Positions 19,143 through 26,529 of a DNA stretch of 64,000 bases are shown piece after piece. The notes beneath the pieces were generated by a model. That model worked only from the letters and a program-made list of their open reading frames with translations, ran no database searches and was not told the origin of the DNA. The position numbers and the translations under genes were made by a program. The stretch spans positions 429,107 to 493,106 of the forward strand of contig NZ_JTGN01000005.1 of the NCBI RefSeq assembly GCF_000797495.1, in the 5' to 3' direction. The DNA is from Robinsoniella peoriensis. GTDB lineage: Bacteria; Bacillota; Clostridia; Lachnospirales; Lachnospiraceae. How positions within the stretch are numbered: the first letter of the stretch is position 1; each line of letters opens with the position of its first letter.

Positions 19143-20373
19143 ATGATCTCCTTACCTGCTCGTAGTACTGTACCAAATTCTTCAGATACTGGTCTGCATC
19201 GAAATCTCTCTTTGCATTCGCCACTGCTTTTTCCCCCATGATCCGGTACTCTTCCCGGGAAAGCCCTGCCATCTTCTTCATACATTCCGCCAGACTTGCA
19301 GTGTCTTTGGGTCTGGCAATGTATCCGGTTTCCCCATTCTCTACAATCTCCGGCAGACCGCCGTTGCTGCTGACAATTACCGGTTTCCCCTGTGCCATTG
19401 CTTCCATAATGGTATATGGACCATTTTCATACCATTCCGAAGGAAGAACGATGCATTTTGCTCTCTGTACGATACGCTGCAGCACCTCCCCTGACAGAAA
19501 CCCCATCAGCCTGATTCTTTCTTTTAATTGATGACAGCTGATATACTGCTGAATTTCGTCTTCTAAATCTCCGCTTCCGGCAAGATACAGCGGATTTTCC
19601 AGACCGGATTCCTGATAGGCTTTTAACATTGTCATGATTCCTTTTTCTTTGCTAAGCCTTCCGAAATAGAGAAAATAAGAGTCATTTTCCTGCACAGCCT
19701 GGTATACGCTTTTGGCAGGAAGGAAATTTTTCATATGTATTACCGGGGAAGCGGTAATGGCAGCTTCTTCGATCTTGCGTTTATAAAAAGCAGAGGGTGT
19801 TATAAACAGATCAATTTTCTGATACGTCTTTTTCCATTTATAAAGGTACGCTTCTGCTGCAGACAAGAGACTTTTCACGCTGGAATCCTTTACGCACTGA
19901 TTGCGGAAACATGCACCATAATGTCCGCTTTTGCATGCTTCACAGATATTTCCGTGGGTCAGCATCATGTAATTGGGGCAGATACAATTCAGGTCATGGG
20001 CTGTATAGACGATGGGGATATGATATTTTGTCACAGCATCAATTATTGAATGGGTCAGCTGCCTTTGAAACAGATTCAGGTGAACGACATCCGGCTTCTC
20101 TTTTTGAATCAGAGCACTGATTTTCTTTTTTGCCTCTCTGGAATATAATATTTTCATTCCGGTTTGAAGCATGCGGATCTTGTCCATTTTGCCGTTAAAA
20201 TCCACATGTTCAGTAAAATACCCTTCCTGCCCGCAAGGGAAATTCCGGTCATCTTTCATGGAAAAATAAATAACCTCATGACCTTTTTCTTTGAGCAGTT
20301 CACCCAGTCCAAAATAATACGTTTCCGATCCGCCCTTAATATAATGAAATTTGTTAACCAGCAATATTTTCAT
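19111..20373 (-). CDS. Glycosyltransferase family 4
   Basis: About 420 residues from the chosen start MKILLVNKFHYIKGGSETYY. That start is supported by a GAGAGGAG ribosome binding site nine bases upstream; an in-frame ATG 45 bases earlier lies inside the preceding gene and looks spurious. GT4 features are ETYYFGLGELLKEKGHEV, VYTAHDLNCICPNY, LYFGRLSKEKGIMTMLKAY and VLPSEWYENGPYTIMEAMAQ. A cluster of cysteines (CICPNY...CEACKSGHYGAC) in the N-terminal half is often seen in this GT4 subgroup. Sugar specificity is unknown. Confidence 0.88.
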   Translation of the reverse strand: MKILLVNKFHYIKGGSETYYFGLGELLKEKGHEVIYFSMKDDRNFPCGQEGYFTEHVDFNGKMDKIRMLQTGMKILYSREAKKKISALIQKEKPDVVHLNLFQRQLTHSIIDAVTKYHIPIVYTAHDLNCICPNYMMLTHGNICEACKSGHYGACFRNQCVKDSSVKSLLSAAEAYLYKWKKTYQKIDLFITPSAFYKRKIEEAAITASPVIHMKNFLPAKSVYQAVQENDSYFLYFGRLSKEKGIMTMLKAYQESGLENPLYLAGSGDLEDEIQQYISCHQLKERIRLMGFLSGEVLQRIVQRAKCIVLPSEWYENGPYTIMEAMAQGKPVIVSSNGGLPEIVENGETGYIARPKDTASLAECMKKMAGLSREEYRIMGEKAVANAKRDFDADQYLKNLVQYYEQVRRSYGKNRSSNIT

Positions 20374-20380
20374 ATTCGTG

Positions 20381-21607
20381 TTATCTCCTCTCATTTTTTC
20401 CAAGGAACAGTTTCTCATATTGATCTACAATATATCCCCAGTTGTACCAGTCTGATATTCTCTTTTTTGCCGTTTTTCCCATGTCCGCAATCTGAGCAGG
20501 TGACATTTGATCTGCCTCATTAATTAAACGCGCAAGATTTCCGTCCTTTTTATTCCAGTATAATGCGCCGTCCTCTCCCACTTCCCGGTTAAATCCCACG
20601 TCCAGCAGAAGATTCAGATCCGTTGCACTGAGGGCTTCCAGCAGACTTGGATTCGTTCCTCCTACTTCATGACCGTGAAAATATCCATACGCATCTTCAC
20701 GTATTTTCTTTAAGATTTCAGAATCATACATTGTGCCTGCAAATTTAATTCTTGGATCTTTTGCAAATCCTGTTTTCTGCTTTAATTCCTCCAGAAATTT
20801 TTCGCTGACATTCGTTATTAGAGCGAAATCTTTTGTTGTCCCGGACTTCATGAACTCCCGAATCATGATTTCATAATTATTCTCAGGAACAAACCTGCCA
20901 ACCACCAGATAATACTCTTTTGGTCTTAATTTTTTATCCTGATACCAGTGAACCAGTTTTTCATCTGTGTCGGAAATTACAGATTTACCGGTTTCTGCAC
21001 CATAGGCAATATAAGTGGTATTGGGGCTGTAAACTCTGTATTCCGAACGGATATAACTTTCGATATTTTTACTGTCACAAATTAAAAGATCCGCATACTT
21101 CACCATACAGGATTCCGAATATTTCCAATATCTTCTGACAATTGGACTCCACTTTTTACGCAGAAATTCATGACCATCGGGATTAATATATAAAAGTCCG
21201 CCTATTTCTTCTATCTTCTTTTTATAATGCCTGATAAATATTCCGATCCTGCATGCCAATATGTAGAAAACAGGCTGCCTGACGTGGTGCTTTTTTACGT
21301 AGCGGAGCGCCCATCGCATGGCATCCGCATCATATAAGATAGCTCTTGCCGGACCTATCTTCTTCCACTTAATGGTATAACAGTCAGCACCATTATAAGA
21401 AAATTCGGCCTCCCGGGCATTGTAATCTTCCGGTTCTGCTGCACAGGCAACATGATACTCTACTTCATCTGACTTTTTAAACTTCGTCAGCTTCTCTACA
21501 AATGTTTCAAATCCGCCATATTTTGCTGGAATCCCTTTTGAACCGATGATAAATACATGCTGTACTTTTTTCTTATTCCTATTATCATTCGTAACCTTTG
21601 GTTTCAT
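20381..21607 (-). CDS. DUF1972 glycosyltransferase (Cps2T/WchF-like)
   Basis: A 408-residue GT-B protein with the DUF1972 N-terminal domain: HVFIIGSKGIPAKYGGFETF (residues about 18-37). Streptococcal proteins with this start (Cps2T type) are known as beta-1,4-rhamnosyltransferases that add the second sugar of the repeat unit. The C-terminal half contains YLVVGRFVPENNYEIMI and the conserved FHGHEVGGTNPSLLEALSATD segment. It follows the initiating sugar transferase gene in the operon, consistent with an early step. The rhamnose donor genes (rml) are not in this window, so the donor may be different here. Confidence 0.87.
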   Translation of the reverse strand: MKPKVTNDNRNKKKVQHVFIIGSKGIPAKYGGFETFVEKLTKFKKSDEVEYHVACAAEPEDYNAREAEFSYNGADCYTIKWKKIGPARAILYDADAMRWALRYVKKHHVRQPVFYILACRIGIFIRHYKKKIEEIGGLLYINPDGHEFLRKKWSPIVRRYWKYSESCMVKYADLLICDSKNIESYIRSEYRVYSPNTTYIAYGAETGKSVISDTDEKLVHWYQDKKLRPKEYYLVVGRFVPENNYEIMIREFMKSGTTKDFALITNVSEKFLEELKQKTGFAKDPRIKFAGTMYDSEILKKIREDAYGYFHGHEVGGTNPSLLEALSATDLNLLLDVGFNREVGEDGALYWNKKDGNLARLINEADQMSPAQIADMGKTAKKRISDWYNWGYIVDQYEKLFLGKNERR

Positions 21608-21668
21608 CTCGTATTTTCATCTCCATTTCATAATCATTTCATCATTTAAATCCTTCGTTTTCCAATCT

Positions 21669-23093
21669 TCAGGAAGAACCTTCCCTTTTTAAAACCACCC
21701 AAACTGTTTTCAAAAGGATTTTGACATCTAAAAAAATGGACCAGTTCATGATATAACTGACATCCAGCTTGACTATTTCTTCAAAGTTTGTGATGTTGCT
21801 CCTGCCGCTTACCTGCCATAGCCCCGTAATCCCCGGCTTAATGGCTATTCTTTTTCTATGGTGGAACTGATATTTTTCCCATTCATCCAGGGTAGGAGGC
21901 CTGGTTCCAACAAGACTCATCTCACCTTTCAATACATTCCAGAACTGCGGAAGCTCATCTATGGAAGATTTTCGTATAAAGTCTCCGATCCCTTTAATAA
22001 TTCTGGGATCATTGTCCATCTTAAACATCAGCCCGTCTTCGATATTGTTTTGCTCCATCAGCTCTTTTTTTCTTTTCTCTGCATCCAGATACATGGAGCG
22101 GAATTTATATATATGAAAACGACGTCCGTTTTTTCCGATTCTTACCTGTGAAAAAAAGATCGGTCCCGGCGACTTAAAGTAGATAAGCGGTCCCACAGCC
22201 AAACCTATTACCAGTGTCATAAAGCACCCCACCAGCCCGCCGCAGATATCCAGTAACCGCTTCCAGAACAGCTGCCCGGTTGTCACCAGATTCACGGAAC
22301 TGGAAAGCACCGTATATCCCACAATGTTTTCCACAAACTGATTGGTTTTTAGTTCCGGAATATGAATTAAATTAATATGTATTGTAAGTCCCATTTCCGT
22401 ACATCCATCTATCAGCGGCTTGTAAATAGGGTCCAGCTCCGGTAATGAAAAAAATACTTCATCAATACATTCATTTTTCATATAGTCCAAAGCATTGCTG
22501 CGGTCAGCCAGTACCGGAATATCCAGAATCTTCTCTCCCCGCATGTCTTCATCCATAACAATGACGCCCATAATGCAGAAGTTCCCAAAACTACGGGTTT
22601 GGAAATCCAGGATCATTTTCCTGACACTTTTTTTATCTGTTATCAGAATCAGATTTCTTTTTCCCTGGCTCACTAAAAATAAGCTTCCGCTTTTTAAAGT
22701 CTTCTTTCTGACGCATCGGAAACAAAAACTCAACAGGGTAAAGAAAGCCCACATAGTTACATAAACGGAACGCGAATACATATTCATGGTTTTTGCAAGA
22801 TACAGATACAGCAAGAAACAAATCATCACACAGGACGTATGGTGGATCGTTTCCTTTACTTCTTTTCCAATACCTCTTTTTAAAATATCCTGATAGCTCC
22901 CAAATGCAAGAGCGATCAATCCATCAATAAAGATAAAAATGACTGACCAACCTAAATAAATATCTCTTAAGTAAAAAGTTTGAACTCCATATCTAATCAT
23001 AAAGGCAATCATTAAGGCTGCTTCCACACAAATCAGATCAATAATGATAAAATCAAGGTGTTTCATCCAATTATTTAAATTTTTCTGGTACAT
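21669..23093 (-). CDS. Undecaprenyl-phosphate sugar phosphotransferase (WbaP/CpsE type)
   Basis: The initiating enzyme of EPS synthesis, which moves a sugar-1-phosphate onto undecaprenyl phosphate. The 474 residues contain four N-terminal membrane helices (within 10-125), a middle nucleotide-binding-like domain, a fifth helix (about 280-305), and the catalytic domain with KSPGPIFFSQVRIGKNGRRF, FRSMYLDAE, RKSSIDELPQFWNVLKGEMS and VGTRPPTLDEWEKY. Those are the standard motifs of bacterial sugar transferases. The full WbaP-like length predicts glucose- or galactose-1-phosphate as substrate. It is the second gene of the operon. Confidence 0.94.
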   Translation of the reverse strand: MYQKNLNNWMKHLDFIIIDLICVEAALMIAFMIRYGVQTFYLRDIYLGWSVIFIFIDGLIALAFGSYQDILKRGIGKEVKETIHHTSCVMICFLLYLYLAKTMNMYSRSVYVTMWAFFTLLSFCFRCVRKKTLKSGSLFLVSQGKRNLILITDKKSVRKMILDFQTRSFGNFCIMGVIVMDEDMRGEKILDIPVLADRSNALDYMKNECIDEVFFSLPELDPIYKPLIDGCTEMGLTIHINLIHIPELKTNQFVENIVGYTVLSSSVNLVTTGQLFWKRLLDICGGLVGCFMTLVIGLAVGPLIYFKSPGPIFFSQVRIGKNGRRFHIYKFRSMYLDAEKRKKELMEQNNIEDGLMFKMDNDPRIIKGIGDFIRKSSIDELPQFWNVLKGEMSLVGTRPPTLDEWEKYQFHHRKRIAIKPGITGLWQVSGRSNITNFEEIVKLDVSYIMNWSIFLDVKILLKTVWVVLKREGSS

Positions 23094-23124
23094 AATTAAC
23101 TCTTTTTCTACCTTATTTTTATAT

Positions 23125-23862
23125 TTAACTGCTTTTTTGTAAAATTGTACTTTTCTCTAAATGCCTTTCACTTCGAATTCCCCAGAGCATTCCAATCTGA
23201 TTCAATTTGAAGACTTCACTTTCCTCCAGTTTATTTTTCCTGGTCCCTCTGTATTTTTCCCGTTGAACATTGATCCATATTCCTAATTTATATCCGGATT
23301 CCGTTACATAATTAAAAGGTACTTCCAGATTCCCATAGGTCTTATAGTAGCAGCTTGCCTGCTCATACCATTCATCCCATTCCCTTCTTGTACGGATCTG
23401 CCAGTTAATACCCAGCCGTTCTAATTTATCTGTTTCCTCCGGACGCAGTTTGTTTTGCTTGTAACGTTTCCTTTGATAACTGATCCATTCGCCCAATGGC
23501 AGATGCCTGACCAAATATCCCTTTGGAATATCTATATTTTTGTACTCCTCATAATACTGGACACAATACTGATACCAGATCTCCCACTGTGTGCGTATCC
23601 CCAGCGTCCATTCCATTTCAATCTGATTCAACAGATATATTCTTCTTTCATCAATCTGGTAAACACCCTTTTCATGATACGCAGCTCTTTGCCGCTCAAT
23701 CCACCGCCCAAGCAAAAGATCATTGTTTGTTCTGTATTTTACCGGTATTCTTAAGTGATGGTTTGTCTCATAATATTCCTTTGCCAGTTCATACCATACA
23801 TCCCAATCAAGGCGCGTATACTGGCGCTTACTCGTCTTGTTCATTTTCTTTTTTCTCTGCAT
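23125..23862 (-). CDS. Protein of three helicase-associated (HA) domain repeats, first gene of EPS operon
   Basis: A 245-residue basic protein made almost only of three repeats of about 70 residues (near 16-86, 88-157, 159-230). Each has the pattern W-xx-WYE/Q-x(4)-YY, then P-x-x-Y, LG-x-WI-x-x-QR and a closing L-x-x-I-x-M/I-x-W. This matches the helicase-associated domain (PF03457), which is usually found after a helicase core and is thought to bind nucleic acid. No helicase is present here. As first gene after the invertible segment it could be a regulator or anti-terminator of the long operon, but that is inference. The start may be ATG 23862 or the ATG six codons on; neither has an ideal ribosome binding site. 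Confidence 0.8.
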   Translation of the reverse strand: MQRKKKMNKTSKRQYTRLDWDVWYELAKEYYETNHHLRIPVKYRTNNDLLLGRWIERQRAAYHEKGVYQIDERRIYLLNQIEMEWTLGIRTQWEIWYQYCVQYYEEYKNIDIPKGYLVRHLPLGEWISYQRKRYKQNKLRPEETDKLERLGINWQIRTRREWDEWYEQASCYYKTYGNLEVPFNYVTESGYKLGIWINVQREKYRGTRKNKLEESEVFKLNQIGMLWGIRSERHLEKSTILQKSS

Positions 23863-23947
23863 CCTTTCTTTTTTAGCAACGCCTCACCATATATGTGGTA
23901 CAACTTTTTACATTTCCAAGAACGCGGTTCCTTACCGTTTTCCCTAT

Positions 23948-23975
23948 TACATAATTACCATTATGTAGTATCAGA
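23948..23975 (+). repeat. Left inverted repeat of invertible segment
   Basis: 28 bases that are the exact reverse complement of 24220-24247. Includes the core TTACATAATTACCATTATGT. The match ends at a mismatch on the outer side and on the inner side. Confidence 0.92.
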
Positions 23976-24151
23976 ACCAGAGAAAAGGGATCATTTTGTG
24001 TTTTATATGCAATATGTGAAATTAATCTGAGTCAATAGGAAAATTTAAGATATGAAAAGAAAAGTCTTTTACAATTTTTAATGCAAAAGACTTGTTTGAA
24101 TGTTCAAAATTAAGTAACTGATTAAAATTCGACTTTTTTTCTATTATGTAT

Positions 24152-24180
24152 TTGCATTTTTATCAAAATAGTGCTAATAT
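24152..24180 (+). promoter_or_regulatory. Candidate promoter inside invertible segment, reading rightward (away from EPS operon)
   Basis: TTGCAT at 24152-24157, a 17-base spacer, and TAATAT at 24175-24180 preceded by TG at 24172-24173 (extended -10). A TATAAT overlaps at 24178-24183. No comparably good promoter was found on the opposite strand inside the segment. In this orientation transcription would go into the 3' end of the recombinase gene as antisense; after inversion it would read into the EPS operon. Confidence 0.55.
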
Positions 24181-24219
24181 AATACCAATCGTAAAAAATA
24201 GTTATGTAATTTATAAATG

Positions 24220-24247
24220 TCTGATACTACATAATGGTAATTATGTA
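24220..24247 (-). repeat. Right inverted repeat of invertible segment
   Basis: 28 bases, exact reverse complement of 23948-23975. With the next bases to 24249 it forms a perfect 10-bp dyad around a 4-bp centre (GGTA), a good candidate crossover site. Confidence 0.92.
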
Positions 24248-24258
24248 GTTTTTATTTT

Positions 24259-25101
24259 CTATAGGATTAATCCCAGTTTATCAATATCTCTCTGATGTTC
24301 ATACCCCGATGTCATAATGTAGATACGTGTCGTATTTATACTGCTATGACCCAGTACATCTGCTAACTTGGCAATATCTTTTTTTAATTCATAAAAGCAT
24401 CTGGCAAACAGCTTTCTCAGGTTATGAGGGAACACTTTTTCTTTTGATACACCTGCTTTTTGACATAATTTCTTCATGTCTGCCCAGATATTACTTCTAT
24501 TGAGTGATTTGCCGCCTTTCGTAATGAAAACTTCTCCGCTTTTAATCCCATATTTCTTTGAAAAAAGAATTAGTATCTTTTTTAACTTTTTGGGTATCAG
24601 GATTATTCTGGTCTTATTCTTGCTGGATACCGTAATCTCTCCCTGTTTAATATCCTCGATCTTAAAATATTTCAATTCAGATATACGAATACCCGTTGAT
24701 GCTATCGTTTGGAGTATTACAAACATTCTTTCGTTATTAATGGACTTTGCTGTATTCAGCAGGCGTATATATTCTTCTTTATTCAGTTCCTTCTCCGAAG
24801 AACGGTATGGCTTTTTTTGTACCTTTAGCTGCTTTACACAGAAATCATTTAGCCCAAAAAACTGCAGGAACTTATTCACTGCCGCTATCATGGAATTAAC
24901 ACTGGTTACTGCAAAATTATCCTTTAGATATTTCTTGTAAGCAATTACAAGGTCCTTTCTGATTTCATTTCCAGCAAGAAATACTTGAAATCTTCTGATA
25001 TCCCGCATATATTTCTGTATCGTTAAATCACTTTTTTCCTCTTTTTGTAACTGTCTTATAAAAAGTACGATCGCGTCTTCCGAAACTTTCTCTGGTTTCA
25101 T
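24259..25101 (-). CDS. Tyrosine recombinase, likely invertase of the EPS promoter switch
   Basis: A 280-residue XerC/D-like phage integrase family protein. The N-terminal SAM-like arm domain covers about 1-95. The catalytic domain shows all expected residues: R139 in STGIRISELK, H226 and R229 in PHNLRKLF, H252 in LGHSS and the nucleophile Y261 in TRIYIM; K164 may be the beta-hairpin lysine. AGGAG lies seven bases before the ATG. The stop codon is 12 bp from the right inverted repeat, so substrate and enzyme are physically linked. Its length and lack of mobile-element neighbours argue for a local DNA invertase and not an ICE integrase. Read-through from this gene could also give low EPS expression. 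Confidence 0.92.
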   Translation of the reverse strand: MKPEKVSEDAIVLFIRQLQKEEKSDLTIQKYMRDIRRFQVFLAGNEIRKDLVIAYKKYLKDNFAVTSVNSMIAAVNKFLQFFGLNDFCVKQLKVQKKPYRSSEKELNKEEYIRLLNTAKSINNERMFVILQTIASTGIRISELKYFKIEDIKQGEITVSSKNKTRIILIPKKLKKILILFSKKYGIKSGEVFITKGGKSLNRSNIWADMKKLCQKAGVSKEKVFPHNLRKLFARCFYELKKDIAKLADVLGHSSINTTRIYIMTSGYEHQRDIDKLGLIL

Positions 25102-25313
25102 ATTTTGTCTCCTAAAAATGTCTTCCTTATATTATTTAATTCTGGTATATCTTTATTTGACTATTATCTTCAAGATAATTAATAATTATGAGGTATTTTT
25201 AAAAAATAAAAAACTGTGTTAGCTAAAATATAAAAGCTTACACAGTTCTCCCAATTAAAATAAATAATAACGCTATCTAATTAGCATATTCACATTTCAA
25301 TATAATATCAATC
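25102..25313. other. Intergenic region upstream of recombinase
   Basis: Holds the leader of the recombinase gene (AGGAG site, AT-rich upstream DNA without a clear consensus promoter; a weak TTGAAG/TATACC pair is possible) and the terminator of the LytTR transcript. Confidence 0.5.
25195..25247 (-). terminator. Intrinsic terminator of the LytTR transcript
   Basis: On the minus strand AACTGTGTAAGCT (25247-25235) pairs with AGCTAACACAGTT (25224-25212), 12 of 13 bases, with a 10-base loop, followed by TTTTTTATTTTTT. It separates the LytTR transcription unit from the recombinase. Confidence 0.8.
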
Positions 25314-25445
25314 TTAACCGGAATAACCCCGGTTGAATATCATAATCAATACTGCCATTATATTTCTTAACAAAAGCCTGAATGCTTCTGCTCCCAATAC
25401 CTCGTTTAAAGTAAACATTAATCCCAAAGTCATTGAAGTGGTCAT
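25314..25445 (-). CDS. Small hydrophobic peptide downstream of LytTR regulator
   Basis: A 43-codon frame, MTTSMTLGLMFTLNEVLGAE..., ending NRGYSG. AAGG lies five bases before the ATG, the gene starts 34 bases after the LytTR stop, and the shared terminator follows. The sequence is amphipathic to hydrophobic with a basic tail. LytTR regulators are often linked to peptide signalling genes, but no AgrB-type protease or exporter is seen, so any signalling role is speculative. It may also be a chance frame. Confidence 0.35.
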   Translation of the reverse strand: MTTSMTLGLMFTLNEVLGAEAFRLLLRNIMAVLIMIFNRGYSG

Positions 25446-25479
25446 TAGAACCTTAATGAGATTGTAAAGAATGTCATCA

Positions 25480-26232
25480 CTAAATATTAGAATAGAAATC
25501 ACTCTCCTGGGCTTCTTTGAATAAAAACTCCATATAGCTTTTTCTGGCACTTTGATAAGTTCGCGTAATTCTCAGCTCTTTTTTATTAATCAGAGTAAAA
25601 CCTTTCTTTGAAATTTTATTGACAAATAACATGTTAACGATTACGGACGAGGAAACCTTAGTAAAACGGAAATCTTTTAACAGATCCTGCATTTTCTGAC
25701 CAAAAGACTCCCGAAAAATAACACTGTCAATTACTTCTCCATTCTCCAGATAATAGGATAAATAATGATAATGATACTCAATATAGATAATGGAACTCTT
25801 ACTGACTGTAACCATGCCATTACTTGTTTTTATATAGACACTAGTGTTAAACCGCTCGTAACGTTTCAATACTTTCTGTAAAACCAGGTACAGTTCTTCG
25901 TATTTCACTGGTTTTAACAAATAATAATAGGCATGTACCGTATAAGACTGAACTGCAAAATCCGGTGAATTTGACAGATAAATAATAACAGCCTGTTCAT
26001 CTCTCTGCCTTATGAGCTGTCCCATCTCTATACCATTTCTTTCCGGCATGATAATATCCATCAAATAAATTTCGAAATTCTCGTAACGAATCGCATTCAA
26101 TAGACTATTAGCAGTATGAAATACGGCAATTGAAATTTCCGTTTCCGAATATAATTTTATTATCTGCTGCACTATAACATTCAGCCGATGTAATTCTACC
26201 TCATCATCATCACAGATAGCAATCTTAATCAT
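25480..26232 (-). CDS. LytTR-family response regulator (orphan)
   Basis: A 250-residue two-domain regulator. The receiver domain (about 1-120) has the acidic pair DDD (8-10), the phospho-acceptor D59 in YLMDIIMPE and the conserved Lys in YYLLKPVK (near 107). The DNA-binding LytTR domain covers about 140-240. The overall form is AgrA/VirR-like. No histidine kinase gene is next to it. Its position beside the EPS phase switch makes the recombinase or EPS operon possible targets, an inference. GGGAGG stands before the ATG. Confidence 0.9.
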   Translation of the reverse strand: MIKIAICDDDEVELHRLNVIVQQIIKLYSETEISIAVFHTANSLLNAIRYENFEIYLMDIIMPERNGIEMGQLIRQRDEQAVIIYLSNSPDFAVQSYTVHAYYYLLKPVKYEELYLVLQKVLKRYERFNTSVYIKTSNGMVTVSKSSIIYIEYHYHYLSYYLENGEVIDSVIFRESFGQKMQDLLKDFRFTKVSSSVIVNMLFVNKISKKGFTLINKKELRITRTYQSARKSYMEFLFKEAQESDFYSNI

Positions 26233-26388
26233 TTTATCCCTCCCAAGGTGTCATAACAGGCCATAACAAATAGCAAAAAACCTAATAGCTGCAGAATAAT
26301 TGTATCTTAAGGTAATCCTGATGTCAAACAGAGATCAAATTCTTGAAATAATCTTGAAACTTTCAAATTTGAAATATTTGCAAAGAGA

Positions 26389-26427
26389 AGCCATCAGGAT
26401 CATATACAGAGGATTCTCCTAATGGCT
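26389..26427 (-). terminator. Hairpin after the diguanylate cyclase gene
   Basis: AGCCATTAGGA and TCCTGATGGCT (minus strand) pair with one mismatch around a 17-base loop, followed by TTCTCTTTGC. The T-run is weak, so terminator activity is uncertain. The rest of 26233-26529 shows nothing further apart from the LytTR gene's ribosome binding site. Confidence 0.4.
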
Positions 26428-26529
26428 GAATATATTATTTTCCTTACCTTTACACCTTTGGTAGTCATTTATATGGGCTGATTAATGGACCGCATTAACA
26501 GAAACTACTTCATCCTGGGCCATGTCATC

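Larger units (their letters stand above)
23948..24247. other. Candidate invertible promoter segment (phase-variation switch)
   Basis: A perfect 28-bp inverted repeat (23948-23975 and 24220-24247) encloses 244 bp. Each repeat is itself an imperfect or perfect dyad: the right copy contains ACTACATAAT-GGTA-ATTATGTAGT, and the left copy has the same with one mismatch. This is the form expected for a tyrosine recombinase core site with two facing arms and a short spacer. A tyrosine recombinase gene ends 12 bp from the right repeat. On the other side the 20-gene EPS operon begins 85 bp from the left repeat. Inversion would swap the direction of any promoter inside. Such switches are established in gut bacteria (for example Mpi-controlled capsule promoters of Bacteroides and RecV-controlled switches of Clostridioides difficile). 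Confidence 0.85.
23863..24258. other. Intergenic region between EPS operon and recombinase, holding the invertible segment
   Basis: No gene is seen. From left to right it has an 85-base leader for the EPS operon, an imperfect palindrome near 23888-23901, the left inverted repeat, 244 bases of very AT-rich DNA, and the right inverted repeat ending 12 bases from the stop codon of the tyrosine recombinase. No strong intrinsic terminator was seen in the leader. Confidence 0.8.

Noticed and set aside
24259..25101. Tyrosine recombinase as ICE or phage integrase
   Set aside because: No attachment duplication, tRNA, excisionase or transfer genes nearby; the adjacent 28-bp inverted repeats explain it better.
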